64,000 bases of DNA from Chelydra serpentina (taxonomy: Eukaryota > Chordata > Testudines > Chelydridae): NCBI GenBank assembly GCA_037349315.1, contig JBAIAC010000057.1, positions 6,510,001 through 6,574,000 on the forward strand. Direction: 5' to 3'. The notes below the pieces were generated by a model that saw nothing but the letters and a program-made list of their open reading frames with translations, made no database searches and had not been told where the DNA came from. Both the position numbers and the translations under genes were made by a program. Below are positions 1 through 11,150 of this stretch, one piece after another (within the stretch, counting starts at the first letter, position 1; each line of letters starts with the position of its first letter).

Positions 1-153
1 GCACTGACAGAGCACTGCTGGGAGGAAGCTCACACCGATGGGGCCCAGCCGGCACTGACAGGGCACTGCTGGGAGGAAGCTCACACCGATGGGGCCCAGC
101 CGGCACTGACAGGGCACTGCTGGGAGGGAGCTCACACCGATGGGGCCCAGCCG
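1..153. repeat. 51-bp tandem repeat, three copies, cut by the window edge
   Basis: Three consecutive 51-bp units start at 1, 52 and 103 and differ at only a few bases. A partial fourth unit begins at 154 and decays at once. The array touches position 1 and probably continues to the left. 51 is a multiple of three, so the array keeps an open frame in + frame 1. It may be a coding repeat or a plain minisatellite. Confidence 0.9.
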
Positions 154-354
154 GCAATGATGGAATTGTACTCTGAGGAAACTGAGAGCAGTGCAGAGGC
201 CTGGTTTTTCCCAGAGAGCCTTGCAGCAAAGAGAGCAGAAGGGGGACACAGGGGAGGAGGGGAGATTCTGTATCCGAGCGTCTCGGCTTCAGTGCCCAGG
301 GGGCTGTGTAAATCACTTAGCGTTTTATGGAACAATAAAGTCCTGCGTATCTGA
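1..354 (+). other. Open frame through the 51-bp repeat, ending near a poly(A) signal; possible gene tail
   Basis: Frame 1 is open from the window edge to a TGA at 352-354. It reads three 17-residue repeats beginning ALTGHC or ALTEHC, then about 67 further residues with no recognised motif. An AATAAA hexamer lies at 334-339, followed by a T/G-rich stretch, so a + strand transcript could end near 355-370. Because the hexamer lies inside the frame, the region may instead be 3' UTR of a gene to the left. In mammals S100PBP and FNDC5 lie left of HPCA; nothing here lets me assign either. Coding status is uncertain. Confidence 0.3.
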
Positions 355-1246
355 GTCTTTGTGTCCCGCATCCCGTATTATCCTCCTGGCAGAAAGCTCC
401 ATCTCCCTCCTGAAATCCATTCCAGTGCAGGGGATTAGCATGGTTTTAGGGAAGGGTTTTGAATCGGAAATGGGTTGCTTTCAAATCATTCTGCGTCAGC
501 CGTGGCTCTGTCACTCATGCAATCGTGGATTAAAACAGATATGAAGATTATTACGTGTGGGGGGGGGGGGGAATCACCTTCTCGAGGAGCCGCACTCTCT
601 GTCCATGCAGGTCTTAGCCCTTGCCTCCGGCCGAGCTGCAGACGCTCCTTCCAGAGGGCTAGCACTAGCAGATTCTTAGACCAATTTTCAAGTGCAAACC
701 TAATCCACATGGCATGAGACTACCCAGCACTGTCATTACCAACTCCAGCCCTTCAGGTTGCTTTTAGTCACAGACGAGATGATACTAATCTCTCCCAATC
801 TATTTTAAAATCCTCGGCAGGCCTTGCCCTTTTTACCCACATCAAGTGCGCCCGACCCTCAATCTAGGTTGGGTTTTAACCCCTCATAAGTATTCTCCTT
901 TCTAAAGGTGGCCTGCGAAGGGGCGGGGGGGCGGGAGAGGGAGGGGAATGGCTCCGGATCTCTTTGAGCTGCTTTATGGTCTTGAAAAAAGGCCTGACAG
1001 ATTTTTGCTTGCTCTTTATGTTACCAGTCCCAGGTCCTGATTTCTCTGTTTTGCTGCATTGCTCCTTGGAGAACTAGAGCAATTCTGACCTTGGCTCCCG
1101 AAACAGACAATTTAAAGCTTTTAGGCTATTTCCAAACATGCCACTTGGAGTTAGATGCCTAATTCCCATGAGAACTAGGTGCCTAAATCCCTTAGGTGCT
1201 TTTGATTCCCCCCCCCCCCCGGCTTGTTTTTATGAAGCGTCTATTT

Positions 1247-1380
1247 TTATACTTAGATTGTAAGCTCTTCAGGGCAGAGACCATCTCTTTGTTCTGTGTC
1301 TGTACAGTGCCTGGCACAATGGAGCCCTCCTCTATGACTGGGGCTCTTAGGCATTACTGCAGTAAAGGTGATAATATTTA
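1247..1380 (+). repeat. Old dispersed repeat (SINE or LINE tail type)
   Basis: The segment reads TTAGATTGTAAGCTCTTCAG, then GGCAGAGACCATCTCTTTG, then GTGCCTGGCACAATGG and GGGGCTCTTAGGCATTAC. The same phrases recur at 45484-45575 (+) and, reversed, at 6735-6880. This marks a dispersed family common in reptile DNA. I do not assign a family name. Confidence 0.6.
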
Positions 1381-1597
1381 AGTCAAACACCTAACAAACA
1401 CTTGGGAGAAAAGTTCACTATGTAAAAGATTCAAACCCTTCAACTGAGGGCCAAGAAAGCTCCATTCTAGATCTCTGGACATCTAAGAAGTTCTCCAGTG
1501 AAAAACAGGAAGGACAAGATATTCACATTTCTAGGGGGATTTAAAAGAATCGGGAGAAAAAAACACTTAATAAATTCTAACCTTAGGACTTGTCTAC

Positions 1598-1697
1598 ACA
1601 GGAAAATTGACTGGCATAGCTATAGCAGAATAATACTTAATTATAAATAATTATAATGATTAAGTATTCTGCTAAAGTTATGCTGGTCAATTTCCTC
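1598..1697. mobile_element. Palindromic MITE-like element
   Basis: Two arms face each other around an AT-rich centre (TTATAAATAATTATAATG). The left arm carries AGGAAAATTGACTGGCATAG and the right arm its approximate complement, CTGGTCAATTTCCT. The whole could fold as one long hairpin of roughly 95 bp. No coding capacity is present, so it is a non-autonomous element or its remnant. Confidence 0.65.
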
Positions 1698-3229
1698 ATT
1701 TAGCCCTTAGAGGCTTTCTCTGTATGCTACAGTTAGAGGGCACAAGTCATTTGTTCTCTTTGTAGGGCACCTTTAAGGCTGTTTTGATGTTCCATGCCCC
1801 ACCTTTGTACCATCCCGATTAAATCATCCTCAAGCAGTTACCAGAAAAGCAGGCCCCTACATGTATGACAGATACACAAATGCACCGTGGGATGAATAAA
1901 TTATGGGCAAAAGACATATTCCCACCTGCTCCTCTGGTGTCTGCCCGCCTGCAGCTTGTTGGCAAGGGCCTGCATTGTCACGAGTGACGAGTGATTTGCG
2001 AATGCCTTGGTGTTTGGGTGTCCAACTCAGAGACATGGCAAAGGGGGCTGGTTTTCCAGAGGGCTGGGGCTCAGCACTCTCCAAAATCCAGGCCCTTTAA
2101 GGTGTCCCAAGTCAGACACCCAAAATCACTAGTCACTTTTGAACATGGAAGCCAGGGCTCGTAGCTGTAGGGCAGAGACTCTTCAGTTCAAAGCAGTTGC
2201 TGGCTCTGTTAGTGCCAGAGGGGAAAAAGAGCGAGATGTTTTGTTTGCAGTCTTCATGGACATTGCTGTTCATATTGGCCATGTCACTTTCCTACAGAAC
2301 CTCTCTTGCCGCCTTCAACTATGTTCAATATAAAACAAAGCCAAAGAGATACTAGGCGTATGGGTGTTGTCAGATCACTAGGAAGGCCAGGTGGCCTGTC
2401 ATCTATACGCGGGTCAGTTCAGGGGACTGGGAGGCAGGACTCCTGGGTCCTAGCTCCAGCTCTGGTCCTGATGCACTGTGTCCTTAAGCAAGTCACTGTG
2501 GTTAATATTTTCAAAAGACTCCACTGATTTGGGGTGTCTCAGCTTGCAGGTGCCAAACTTGATTTCAGTGGGAGTTCGGCTCTTAAAGACCTTTGAGGAT
2601 CTGGGCCCTCAAGGCTGGCTTTTACAGGTGTCGAACACCTGCAGTTCCCCATGAGTTCCAGGATAGTTGAGGGCACTCAGCACCTGCCACACTCCAATGG
2701 TGAATTAGCTTTCCCTGGTTCCTGGAGTTCCTTGACGAGAGTGCCAATGCTGAATTTACTTGCCCCCTGCCCCTTCATTGTTTTACCAAGAATTAAAAAA
2801 TGGGGCTGTGATTTTAATCACTTTATAAATGTTTGTTTGTGTAATTTAGAGCGAGAATGCCTCTTCCTCCCATCTGTCTGAGCCATCTGCTCCCTTCATT
2901 TTTTCTAAGCAATCCTGGACTTTGTAAAGTGATTGAGCTGGTGCAGAAATATAGGGAAACCTGCTGTGGATATCACCTTGTTATAAGAAGCAGCTGTCTG
3001 TACGGGCACCTTTTCCGGGTCTGTGATATATACAGTGGATGGTGAAAGCTGCCTTATAATGATCAATGACTACATGGAGCATTGACCTCTGAGCTGCTGG
3101 CTGTCCAGAGTGCTGACCATCTGGGAAGCTTGATTGTTCTGGCCACTCACCACCAGATGTAAAAATGTCCCTCTCTAGGTTACACACAAAGCTGGGCAAA
3201 ACTTTTCAATCACAACCTTTTGGTGAAAA

Positions 3230-3600
3230 ATGCATTCAGTGACTCTGAAATATTTTGAAAATTCAAGTTCATTTGGCTGATTTGGTTCGGTTGGGCAGGC
3301 GGTACCTACTGAAAAAAATGGAAACATTTGGTTTTGATGGTTTTTAATTGAAACATTTTGATTTGGTTGGTTTGAAATTACTTTTTGTTTAAATTTTTCC
3401 TTTACATTTATTTTTTTTTAATCAAAATGTTTTAAAACATGGTTGAAATCAAAACAAAATATTTTAATTTTTGTCAAAATGAAACATTTCAGTCAACCCA
3501 AAATGAATTTTTTTCGACTTGTTGATTCACTGAAAATTTAAAAAAATTTGAACCGAAATAATATTATTTTTGAATTTTCACAATTGCCAGTGAACCAAAA
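3230..3600. repeat. AT-rich region with approximate inverted repeats
   Basis: The stretch is rich in TTTTG and CAAAA words. It carries sequence near 3233 (TCAGTGACTCTGAAATATT) and, facing it, GATTCACTGAAAATTT near 3525. It looks like a decayed palindromic DNA element. No gene is seen. Confidence 0.4.
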
Positions 3601-3743
3601 AAGCCATTATTTGCCCCACGGTAGTTACAAATAACACCCTCATGGAGCTTGTTGCAATAGAAAGAATTGCCACACACTTATTCTCTTTTCATTCTGGATG
3701 CTGCTTATTTGCTTCTTTTATTTTGCATTTCTCTCAGATTGGG

Positions 3744-3789
3744 CAACTCAGGTTAGCTCTCTCTCATACACACAGCCTTCTGAACTCAG

Positions 3790-3822
<33 letters not shown>

Positions 3823-3835
3823 TTCTGAACTCAGG

Positions 3836-3874
<39 letters not shown>

Positions 3875-3980
3875 TCTGAACTCAGGTTACACACACACAC
3901 ACAAAGCCTTCTGAACTCAGGTTAGACACACACACACACACACACAGCCTTCTGAACTCAGGTTAGCTAACTCAGGTTAA
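3744..3980 (+). repeat. Compound CA microsatellite with a repeated spacer
   Basis: CA tracts of different lengths alternate with a spacer reading CTTCTGAACTCAGGTTA. The spacer starts near 3776, 3821, 3872, 3907 and 3948, with shorter related units at 3744 and 3965. This is a minisatellite whose unit contains a microsatellite, so both unit number and CA length are likely polymorphic. Confidence 0.9.
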
Positions 3981-4297
3981 ACTAGAAGTGAAAACACAGC
4001 AACTCAGCTTAGCAGCTCCAGGTCCACCTTGGACTGCCCGTTGGGCTCTCACTCTGCTTCTAACCTGCCTCTTCACTGCGGCTTTAACCAGCGCTCCAAA
4101 CACCCCACGCGACTTGCCAAGGTCACACGGGACGCCTGTAGCAGAGAAGGGAGTTGAATCCCAGTCTCCTAGGCAAATGTCCAAACCACTCTACCATCCT
4201 TCCTCTCTCAGTGAGACTCTGCACAGGTATATGGGTCTGCTTGTGGGGACCTGATTACAGGAGTGGGGGCTTTGAGTACACACCTGGCCCAACAGGG

Positions 4298-4433
4298 TAG
4301 GGTGACCAGACAGCAAATGTAAAAAATCGGGACGGGGGGGTGGAGGGGGGTGGGGGGTAAATAGGAGCCTATATAAGAAAAAGACCCCAAAATCAGGACT
4401 GTCCCTATAAAATCGGGACACCTGGTCACCCTA
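4298..4433. mobile_element. Short non-autonomous hAT element, 136 bp
   Basis: The ends are inverted: TAGGGTGACCAG on the left and CTGGTCACCCTA on the right. An exact 8-bp direct repeat, CAACAGGG, flanks it at 4290-4297 and 4434-4441. Eight-bp duplications with such ends are the hAT signature. The interior has no gene. A sister copy lies at 8960-9082. Confidence 0.85.
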
Positions 4434-5425
4434 CAACAGGGTCCCATTCGCTTTCCGGGTATTGTTGTTACCATTATTACTTGTGATTGACCAGGTTGCT
4501 TTGTAAAGTGCACAGGGAGCCTCATGTGAAAGGTGCTTTAAAGGCAAATGATATTATTGATTAAGTATTGCAATTATTTCCTATTCAGCCCACAGAGCTT
4601 TTCCCCTGGGCCCCAATTGCCGGCATGAAGCGCTTACTGTCCAATTCGGACAAACACCTAGGCCAGCAGAGGAAGATGGGGTGGTGGGAAGAGACACTGC
4701 CAGGCAGGATGTCTGTGCAGGAAGCCTTCTCCAAAGAAGTGGGTTTTCTGGGGGGATTGATTATTTCTTACTGCCCTGATTTTCAGACAGGCCAGGCCCC
4801 TACCCGCCCCATTGCCACCCATAGAAACGGCAGGTGCTCAGTGCTCCTGAAAACCAGACCGGCTTTGCACAATGCCAGGAACGAGATAGGAAGTGGGCGG
4901 CCTAGGAGACAGCATGGCAGAAGCAGCGGCGGGGGGTGGGGGGAAGCGTTTAGAGGAGAGGATAGAGAGGAATGTAATGAGCAAGAAGGCCGGGACTAAG
5001 GTGAGCTGAGCAGAGATGATGTAGGGGAAGTGGGGTTGTGAAGAGCTTTGAGGCTGAGAGCAGGGCCTTGGGCCCAGATCCTCAAAGGTATCTGTGACTC
5101 ACCCAAGCTCATGCAGGGGGCCGGGGTGGAAATGGGAAGAGAATTCAGGTTTCCTTACTCCTGGTCCCCTACTGTAACCACTAGACCGTGCTGTCCCCTT
5201 GTAAGTCCAGCTTCTGCCCCCGTCTCCCTGCGCTTGAAAACCCTTTGCTGCCACGTGTTCCCATGGTGCTCCTGGAGTTGGCCCTTCCTCTTGGTGAGTT
5301 GCACAGGGAAACCTAATAAGGTTCAATGAAGCAGAGGCCTGTTAGTGGAGCCCACAGAGTCCTGGCATGCCTGAAGAGCCTTGGTTTGCCTTCAGATGTA
5401 CTAGGGCCAGCCTGGAAAGCACCTT

Positions 5426-5512
5426 GGCCCAGATCCTCAGAGGTATTTAGGCTCCTAACTTCTACTGAACTCCATAGAAGTTAGGAGCCAAAATACCTTT
5501 GAGGATCTGGCC
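5426..5512. mobile_element. Near-perfect palindromic MITE-like element
   Basis: The left arm reads GGCCCAGATCCTCAGAGGTA and continues to TTAGGCTCCTAACTTCTA. The right arm is its near complement, TAGAAGTTAGGAGCC through GAGGATCTGGCC. The 87 bp would fold into one hairpin. Partial relatives sit near 5070 and 2585-2615. Confidence 0.75.
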
Positions 5513-6734
5513 TGTCTCCTTGGCCAGCTGACACCCTGGCCTATGCCAACCCCAGGGCAGCTCTCTTACCCTGACTGGAGTTACACCGGGGTTGATTTGG
5601 CCCCTCGTTGTGACAACAGCATGTCACCGCTATGCCCTTGGGATGCGGCTCTGACAATGAAAACGGTGCAGCTGAAAGGAGCCAGCCGGACAGCCCCAGT
5701 CAGAGCGAGCAGCTCACTATCCACAGGACAGGGGCAGCAGAGGCAGGGAAGGCTCCAACCCCCAAACTCCCCCCCCCCACCCCCATGGCTGTGTGAGCAA
5801 GCATGGGAGCTGGTGGGCGAGTGACAGTGGGCCTAAAAGGGGGCGGAGGAGAGATACGCTGGGACAAAGACAGAGAGGGGGCTGCTGGGTGGGGGCTGGT
5901 TTGGCTGCCGGGGCAGCAGCCAGGCAGCGTTTTGTGTGTCGCGGCCCATTGTGCACTGGCATTTGGCTGCGCTGTGGTCAGGTTGGTCCGGGCCCCGCAA
6001 TCCCAGATGGCAGCGTGGGTGCCCTTGTGAGCAGCGCATTCATCACTCATCCTTGGGAAGGGAGGAGCGGGGAGGAGAGAGCTGCCAGGTGGCGACATGA
6101 AAGGAAAGAGCAAGGGTGGCTTTTTCCTCCTGTGCCGTGCGCTAAACAAACACTGTCAGAGCCCCTTTCGGCAGTTCTTGGACACCACCCAGGAACGCTT
6201 GCCCCCGTCCCTGCTGCGGGAATGAGAACCACCACGTCAGCTCCCGGCAGCAGCTGCAAACTGAACGCCTGGTGTGCCCGGACTGCAGAGAGGAGCCAGG
6301 GAAGCAGGGGGCAGAGAAACCCTCTTGGCTGGTCCAGCTGGAGCCATCTCGCTTCTGCCACTTTTTTGCCCCCTGGGAGCCCCTGCTAGGTGTGCTGGAT
6401 TCAGCGGGGGTCTGTGACACGCCTGGACAGAGACGTTTGAGTGACTGTGTATGCGGTGGCTGTAGTAGATAGAAGCAGAAGGGGCAATTCTCCCTGCACT
6501 AGCAGACAGGGAGGGGAGCCGGGTTGAGAGGGAGCTCCCCTATTTTAGTGGGCTGGGGGGTGGAGACGGAGCTGCACTCTCCTCTCGCACCTTCTTACTT
6601 TAACCCCTGCATGTACGTGCACAGCTAAACACGTGTTCCCACACATGTATGCACGCACACGGACCCATACCATACGCACACTACTGCAGCTGACATGTGG
6701 ACATAAGAATTCCCAGTGGCACATGCACAAACAC

Positions 6735-6880
6735 ATTATTATTATGAGTATGTATTCTGTGGAGTGCGGTAGCGCCAAAAAGCCCCAGTCATGGCCCCGG
6801 CCCCCCTCGGCGCTAGGCGCTGTACAAACACAGAACAAAAAGACAGGCTCTGCCCCAAAGAACTTACAATCTAGGTAAAC
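6735..6880 (-). repeat. Old dispersed repeat, reverse copy of the 1247-1380 family
   Basis: Read on the minus strand, the segment contains TTGTAAGTTCTTTGGGGC, then TGTACAGCGCCTAG and CATGACTGGGGC. These are the landmarks seen at 1247-1380. The copy is interrupted and diverged. Confidence 0.55.
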
Positions 6881-7669
6881 ACATATGCCCGTATACACAT
6901 AGGCCCTCACACATGTACACACACACATGTATGTTAGCAAATACACAGACACACAAATGTATGCAAACATACACCCCTTCTTGGGACAGGTACCCATGCA
7001 TCCACTGAGTCCTGCCCTCAGACTGTTAGTATGCCAATGCTCAGCATCCTTAAAGCAGCTGTTGACCTTGTGTGTTTCTTATGCTAAGGTGCCCTTCATC
7101 TCCTGGGGCACTGTAAGGTGGGGGAGAGGGAGAGGTGGGGGGAAATCCAGTGAAACTGCCTGGAATGAATGAAGTTGAGCTGGTTTCATGCAGGGAAGGA
7201 CCAGCTCCCATCTCTGAGCCTGGCTTGCATTTCACTGGTCTGCTCTCCATTTTACAGAGTGTGAAGACATTTCGCTGGCTGCAAGCATTGATTAAAACGA
7301 TCCTCTGTCTTGCCCCCTTAGTAATTGCTCTTTCTGAAAGCACATGACAGCGAAAAGGAAAAGCTGCCTGCTCTAGGAAAAGCAGCCCGCGGGGCTGGAG
7401 AGATTTAATACCAATAGAAACACACCTGATTGTGAGATAGAAACCAAATCCCCCCAGGATAATCTGGAATTAGCTGTAAAACTGAGAAGCCTCAATTTGA
7501 GGCTTTGGGGGTCAAGTCCCCAGAAAAGGTCGGCCCTAGCTGAGTCCAGATTGCAGCAATTTGTGACTTACTGGCCATAAAAGAGACAAATTAAATTAGC
7601 GGCGGTATAATTGTGGCTAGGTATATTGCCTTTCACAGCTGGCCCTGGCCGGTGGCTCATTTTCTAAGG

Positions 7670-8020
7670 CAGTGGTTTTCAGCCTTTTTTCATTTGTGGA
7701 CCCTTAACACCAGTAGCGTAGCCAGGGGGGAGCGGCCATTCCCCCACTGAGCAGAAGCGGAGCATTTTTTTTTGCTCCCGGCGCCTTTTGCTCCTATACT
7801 GCAGCCAGAGCAGAGCATTTTTTGTTGTTGCTCCTGGCGCCTTTTTTTGCTTCTGACACTTTTTGCTCCCGGCGCCTTTTTTTTAGCTCCGCTCCCCCTG
7901 TGCTCTAAACCTGGCTACGCCACTGCTTAACACATTTCGAAGGGAGGTTGCGGACCCCTTTCGAAATCTTAGACATAGCGGATCCCCAGAGGTCTGTGGA
8001 CCACAGTTTGAAAACCACTG
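7670..8020. mobile_element. hAT-like element, host of a nested second insertion
   Basis: The ends are inverted: CAGTGGTTTTCAGCC on the left and TGAAAACCACTG on the right. The flanks TTCTAAGG (7662-7669) and CCCTAAGG (8021-8028) match at six of eight bases, an aged 8-bp target duplication. Once the nested element at 7711-7925 is set aside, the host is only about 130 bp and non-coding. Confidence 0.8.
7711..7925. mobile_element. Second hAT-like element nested in the first
   Basis: The ends read CAGTAGCGTAGCCAGG and CCTGGCTACGCCACTG. The direct repeat CTTAACAC is exact on both sides (7703-7710 and 7926-7933). The interior is internally repetitive, with CTCCCGGCGCCTTTT-like units. Its exact duplication against the worn one of its host shows it inserted later. 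Confidence 0.85.
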
Positions 8021-8959
8021 CCCTAAGGGGCAGAGGTGTGTGTCCTGTGATGTGGGTAACTCTCAGTCCCAACTCCCTCCACCTCACCAAATCCTTGACC
8101 CTGTGTGTGTCTGTCTGTCTCCCTTTACGCTCACCAAGACGGCTGGAGAAGGTGCCAGTTTGCCCTGGTTCCACCTTTCCCAATAGCAGCTCCTCTGTGT
8201 TTCCAATCCGGTCCAGTGTAACCTCTGGGGAGGGAGCACCATCTGTCCATGGGAGGTCAGGCGGCCGAGGCAATGGTGAATGGGTGGGAAGATCCTCTCT
8301 ACGGTCCACACTAGGAAAATGTGTGAGAATTTCTAACACATGCACTGTAACAATTCCATCGCTGCTTAGGGACTACATGATTGTCAATCCACAGCCCGAC
8401 TAGAGCTCAGGACTCCTATTGCCATTTGGGCTAAAGGAGAATCTCCGTTAGCTTTGGACAGGCTCTGACACCGAGGGGAGCAGTTCTGGGGTCCCTCCAG
8501 CAGAGTGCAATGGCACGTGTGCATTGCAATGTTGTGCCCGCACAGTAGACACTCCGCATGCCCACACGCACTGTAGCATACGGAATGCAGGTGCACCCCC
8601 CTACCCATCGAGCATTCTCACCCACTAATACAGCAGGGCCCCTATACGCTGCAATTCCACAGCCGCAAGAATCCGCCCCTTGGTGCAAGGAGCTGCACCA
8701 TGGTCTCCGCTCGCTTTCTTGTCTTAATCAGGTTCCTGATCCCGACGGCCGCAAAGCAAACCTTGAAAACGTGTCCCGCTGGGCTCAAAGGCGGAGCTGT
8801 CTGGCTGAGTCTGCAGACAGCCCGAAACAAGGGCTCTGAGATGTGAACGGCCCCATGCCCCACACCAAGGGGTTAAACGGACTCTCGGAGAGAGCTGTTT
8901 CAATGGCAACCTTGCTAAGGATTTCACTGGGGATCATTGCAGCAAACACACCCGGCTAG

Positions 8960-9082
8960 TAGGGTGATCTGACAGCAAGTGTGAAAAATCGGGATGGGGG
9001 TGGGGGGTAATAGGAGCCTATATAAGAAAAAGACCCCAAAATCGGAACTGTTCCCATAAAATTGGGACATCTGGTCACCTTA
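8960..9082. mobile_element. Short non-autonomous hAT element, sister of 4298-4433
   Basis: The ends TAGGGTGATCTG and CTGGTCACCTTA and the interior (AATAGGAGCCTATATAAG) match the copy at 4298-4433. The flanks CCGGCTAG (8952-8959) and CCAGCTAG (9083-9090) differ at one base, an aged 8-bp duplication. Confidence 0.85.
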
Positions 9083-9239
9083 CCAGCTAGTGAGCTGACC
9101 CCACAATACCACACTGCCCCTCGCTGCCCCTCACCCACCCCAGCCTCCTTCTAAGGCCTTGATGTGACCTGGAGGGACAGGGGCAGCAGCCTGACCTTCA
9201 CATCCCAGGGGCTGCTGGCCTGATTCATTTCCCTATTGA

Positions 9240-11150
9240 CTCCACTAAAACAACCCCTCCCCCCCGCCCCCAATAGATGCGCCCCGCAATTTCCGGTCCG
9301 CCCCACCGACTCCAAGGGCCTGGCCTGGCTGCAGAACGTAGGCGCCGCTGGCCAGTTCCCCTGCAGCCCCGTCGGTGGCCCCTTCACGTCTGGCCGCACC
9401 GCAGCGGCGGGGATCGGCTGCGCCTTTGCACCAAGACCAGGGGCGTCTAATCAGGGAGCCTCCCCTAACCGGGGGGGCGGGGGGGCTGGTTTTAAGGCCC
9501 ATTCCCGGCTTGGGCCCTGTCTTTAAAGGAAACTTTTAATCAAGCCGCCTGGTTGGTGTCCCAGCATCCCCCCCCCGGCCCCCAGTAGCATGGGGGGGCG
9601 GCTGTCAATCATCGCTCCAGCTCCCATTCAGTCATTGACGGTGATTGTGAAGGGCTCTCTCAGCCGGACTGCACCAACCTGACCCAGGGAAACGGGGGTG
9701 GGGGGCAAGCGGCACCGGCAGCCCGCTGGGCTGGCGGGGCTGAGGCGAGGCGCAAGGCAGAGCCCCCCCCCGCTCCGGAGTCCGGGCAGCTGCCCCGGGG
9801 ATTTGCTCCAGGTGGGACATTCCACCCGCCCCTCCCGCTGCATCTTCCCCGGGCCAGTTTTGCAGGAGTTCCCCCCCACCCCACTCAAGCCGTCCAGCCC
9901 CCCCCCACCCCACTCTCCACCCCCGCCCTGAAGTTGCTAAGCTCGTGCAGTGTAGCCCTGCATGGAGCGGCAGTAGCATCAGCTGGGATGCAGCGCTCGG
10001 GCGGGCACTAGGCTGGAGCACAAGGGGGGGAAAGCCGCCGCCGCCGCCGCCGCTTCTCCTTCTCGCTGGGCAGGTAGGGAGCAGCCCGCGCTGGGCTTTG
10101 CCATTTTGCTCGTTGCAGGGGAAAAGTTGTTGCAGCCGGGGACGGGGGGGGCTGCAGAGGCAGGGAGCCGGGGAGGGGGGAGGAGGTGGGGGGAAAGGTG
10201 CCCTGGACTGGTGCTTGGTCTCGCCCCCTTTCCTCGGGGGGGGGGGTCGCCAGCTCCTGCCGCGCTGGGGGTCTGGAGACAGGACGGGCGGGGGCACCCG
10301 TGTCCTTTTAAAAGAAACCAAACGCCTTTGCCGTAGCTGCAGCCGCCCGTGGCTCTGCGGGGGGGGGGGGTCTCCCCCACCATGTCTCGTCCCTGCCCCA
10401 TGGCGCAGGGGGTGGACCCCCCCGCCCACCTCTCTGACCCTCGCCCCCTCGGCTTCGAGACCTGTCCTCGCCCCCGCTGCGGAGCCGGGGAGCCGCATGC
10501 AGCTGCCCTTCCCCGGGGCTGAAGCCCGCGGTCCAGCTGCAAGTGCGGGCGGGGGGGGGGGGTCAGGGCTGGGGGCGAGCCGCCTGCATTGCTGCAGTGG
10601 GACTCGGCTGTTCCCAGGGGCGAGCCCCCGCCCTCTTTTCTCCCCTCCTCGGACGGCTCCTGTGCCCCTCCCCGCCAGATCCACACTGACCCCCCCGCTC
10701 CGTGCTGCAGCAACGCCCGGGGCAGGATCTCCGGCACTGAAGCGCATCCTGCCCGCACGCTGGCGGCGGGGTTCCCCGTGTCTCCTCCCGGGGGCTCGCC
10801 GAGCTCAGGCCCGCCTCCCCTGGCGGCGGTGCGCTCTGCTCCCGGGAGCCGCAGGGAAGCCGGGGGCTCCCGCAGCCCCCTGCGGCGCTCCGGGCCCGGG
10901 GCGGGGGAGTCCGAGGCTCCCCGGGCGCAGCGGGACCTGAGCGCTCTGCCCAGCCCAGGGGGCTGCTCTGAGCTAGGGGCGGCCAGGCCAGGCGGTGCTG
11001 GGTGAAGCTGGGTCCCTCTTGCCCTGCCAGCCTTGACTGCTGGGGGGTGCCCAGGTTCCCTGGCTGCTGTGACCCCCCCCAGCCCCCTTTCGGTGGGGGG
11101 CCAGGGTCCCACGCTGGGCAGTGCTGGGCGCCCTGCCCTTCCTCGCTGGG
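9240..11150 (+). promoter_or_regulatory. HPCA: CpG island, likely HPCA promoter and non-coding first exon
   Basis: CpG density and G+C rise sharply here, with many GC boxes and G runs, and fall again after about 11150. No TATA box is clear. The nearest downstream gene on the + strand is HPCA, whose first coding exon starts at an acceptor (24807-24809), so a non-coding exon must lie upstream. A good donor, CAG|GTAGGG, occurs at 10071-10079 just after a GCC repeat and could end that exon. Both the assignment to HPCA and the donor are inference. A divergent minus-strand promoter, for example for FNDC5, cannot be excluded. Confidence 0.6.
10034..10053. repeat. GCC trinucleotide repeat in the CpG island
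   Basis: About six and a half GCC units lie in a row, 20 bp before the candidate donor at 10074. If the first exon of HPCA ends there, the repeat would lie in its 5' UTR. Confidence 0.85.

Larger units (their letters stand above)
355..9239. other. Intergenic, repeat-rich region with no gene seen
   Basis: No exon with a recognisable product was found on either strand. The stretch holds dispersed repeats listed separately, homopolymer runs (G near 560, C near 1207) and fragments of palindromic elements around 2035-2150 and 2510-2620. FNDC5, expected left of HPCA from mammalian synteny, was searched for by eye on the minus strand and not seen. Confidence 0.6.

Noticed and set aside
3786..3960. 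CRISPR-like array from regularly spaced CTTCTGAACTCAGG units
   Set aside because: The spacers are CA tracts of varying length in vertebrate DNA; this is a compound satellite.
355..11150. FNDC5 (irisin precursor), expected left of HPCA from mammalian synteny
   Set aside because: No fibronectin type III, signal peptide or C-terminal exon of FNDC5 could be read on the minus strand. It may lie left of the window.
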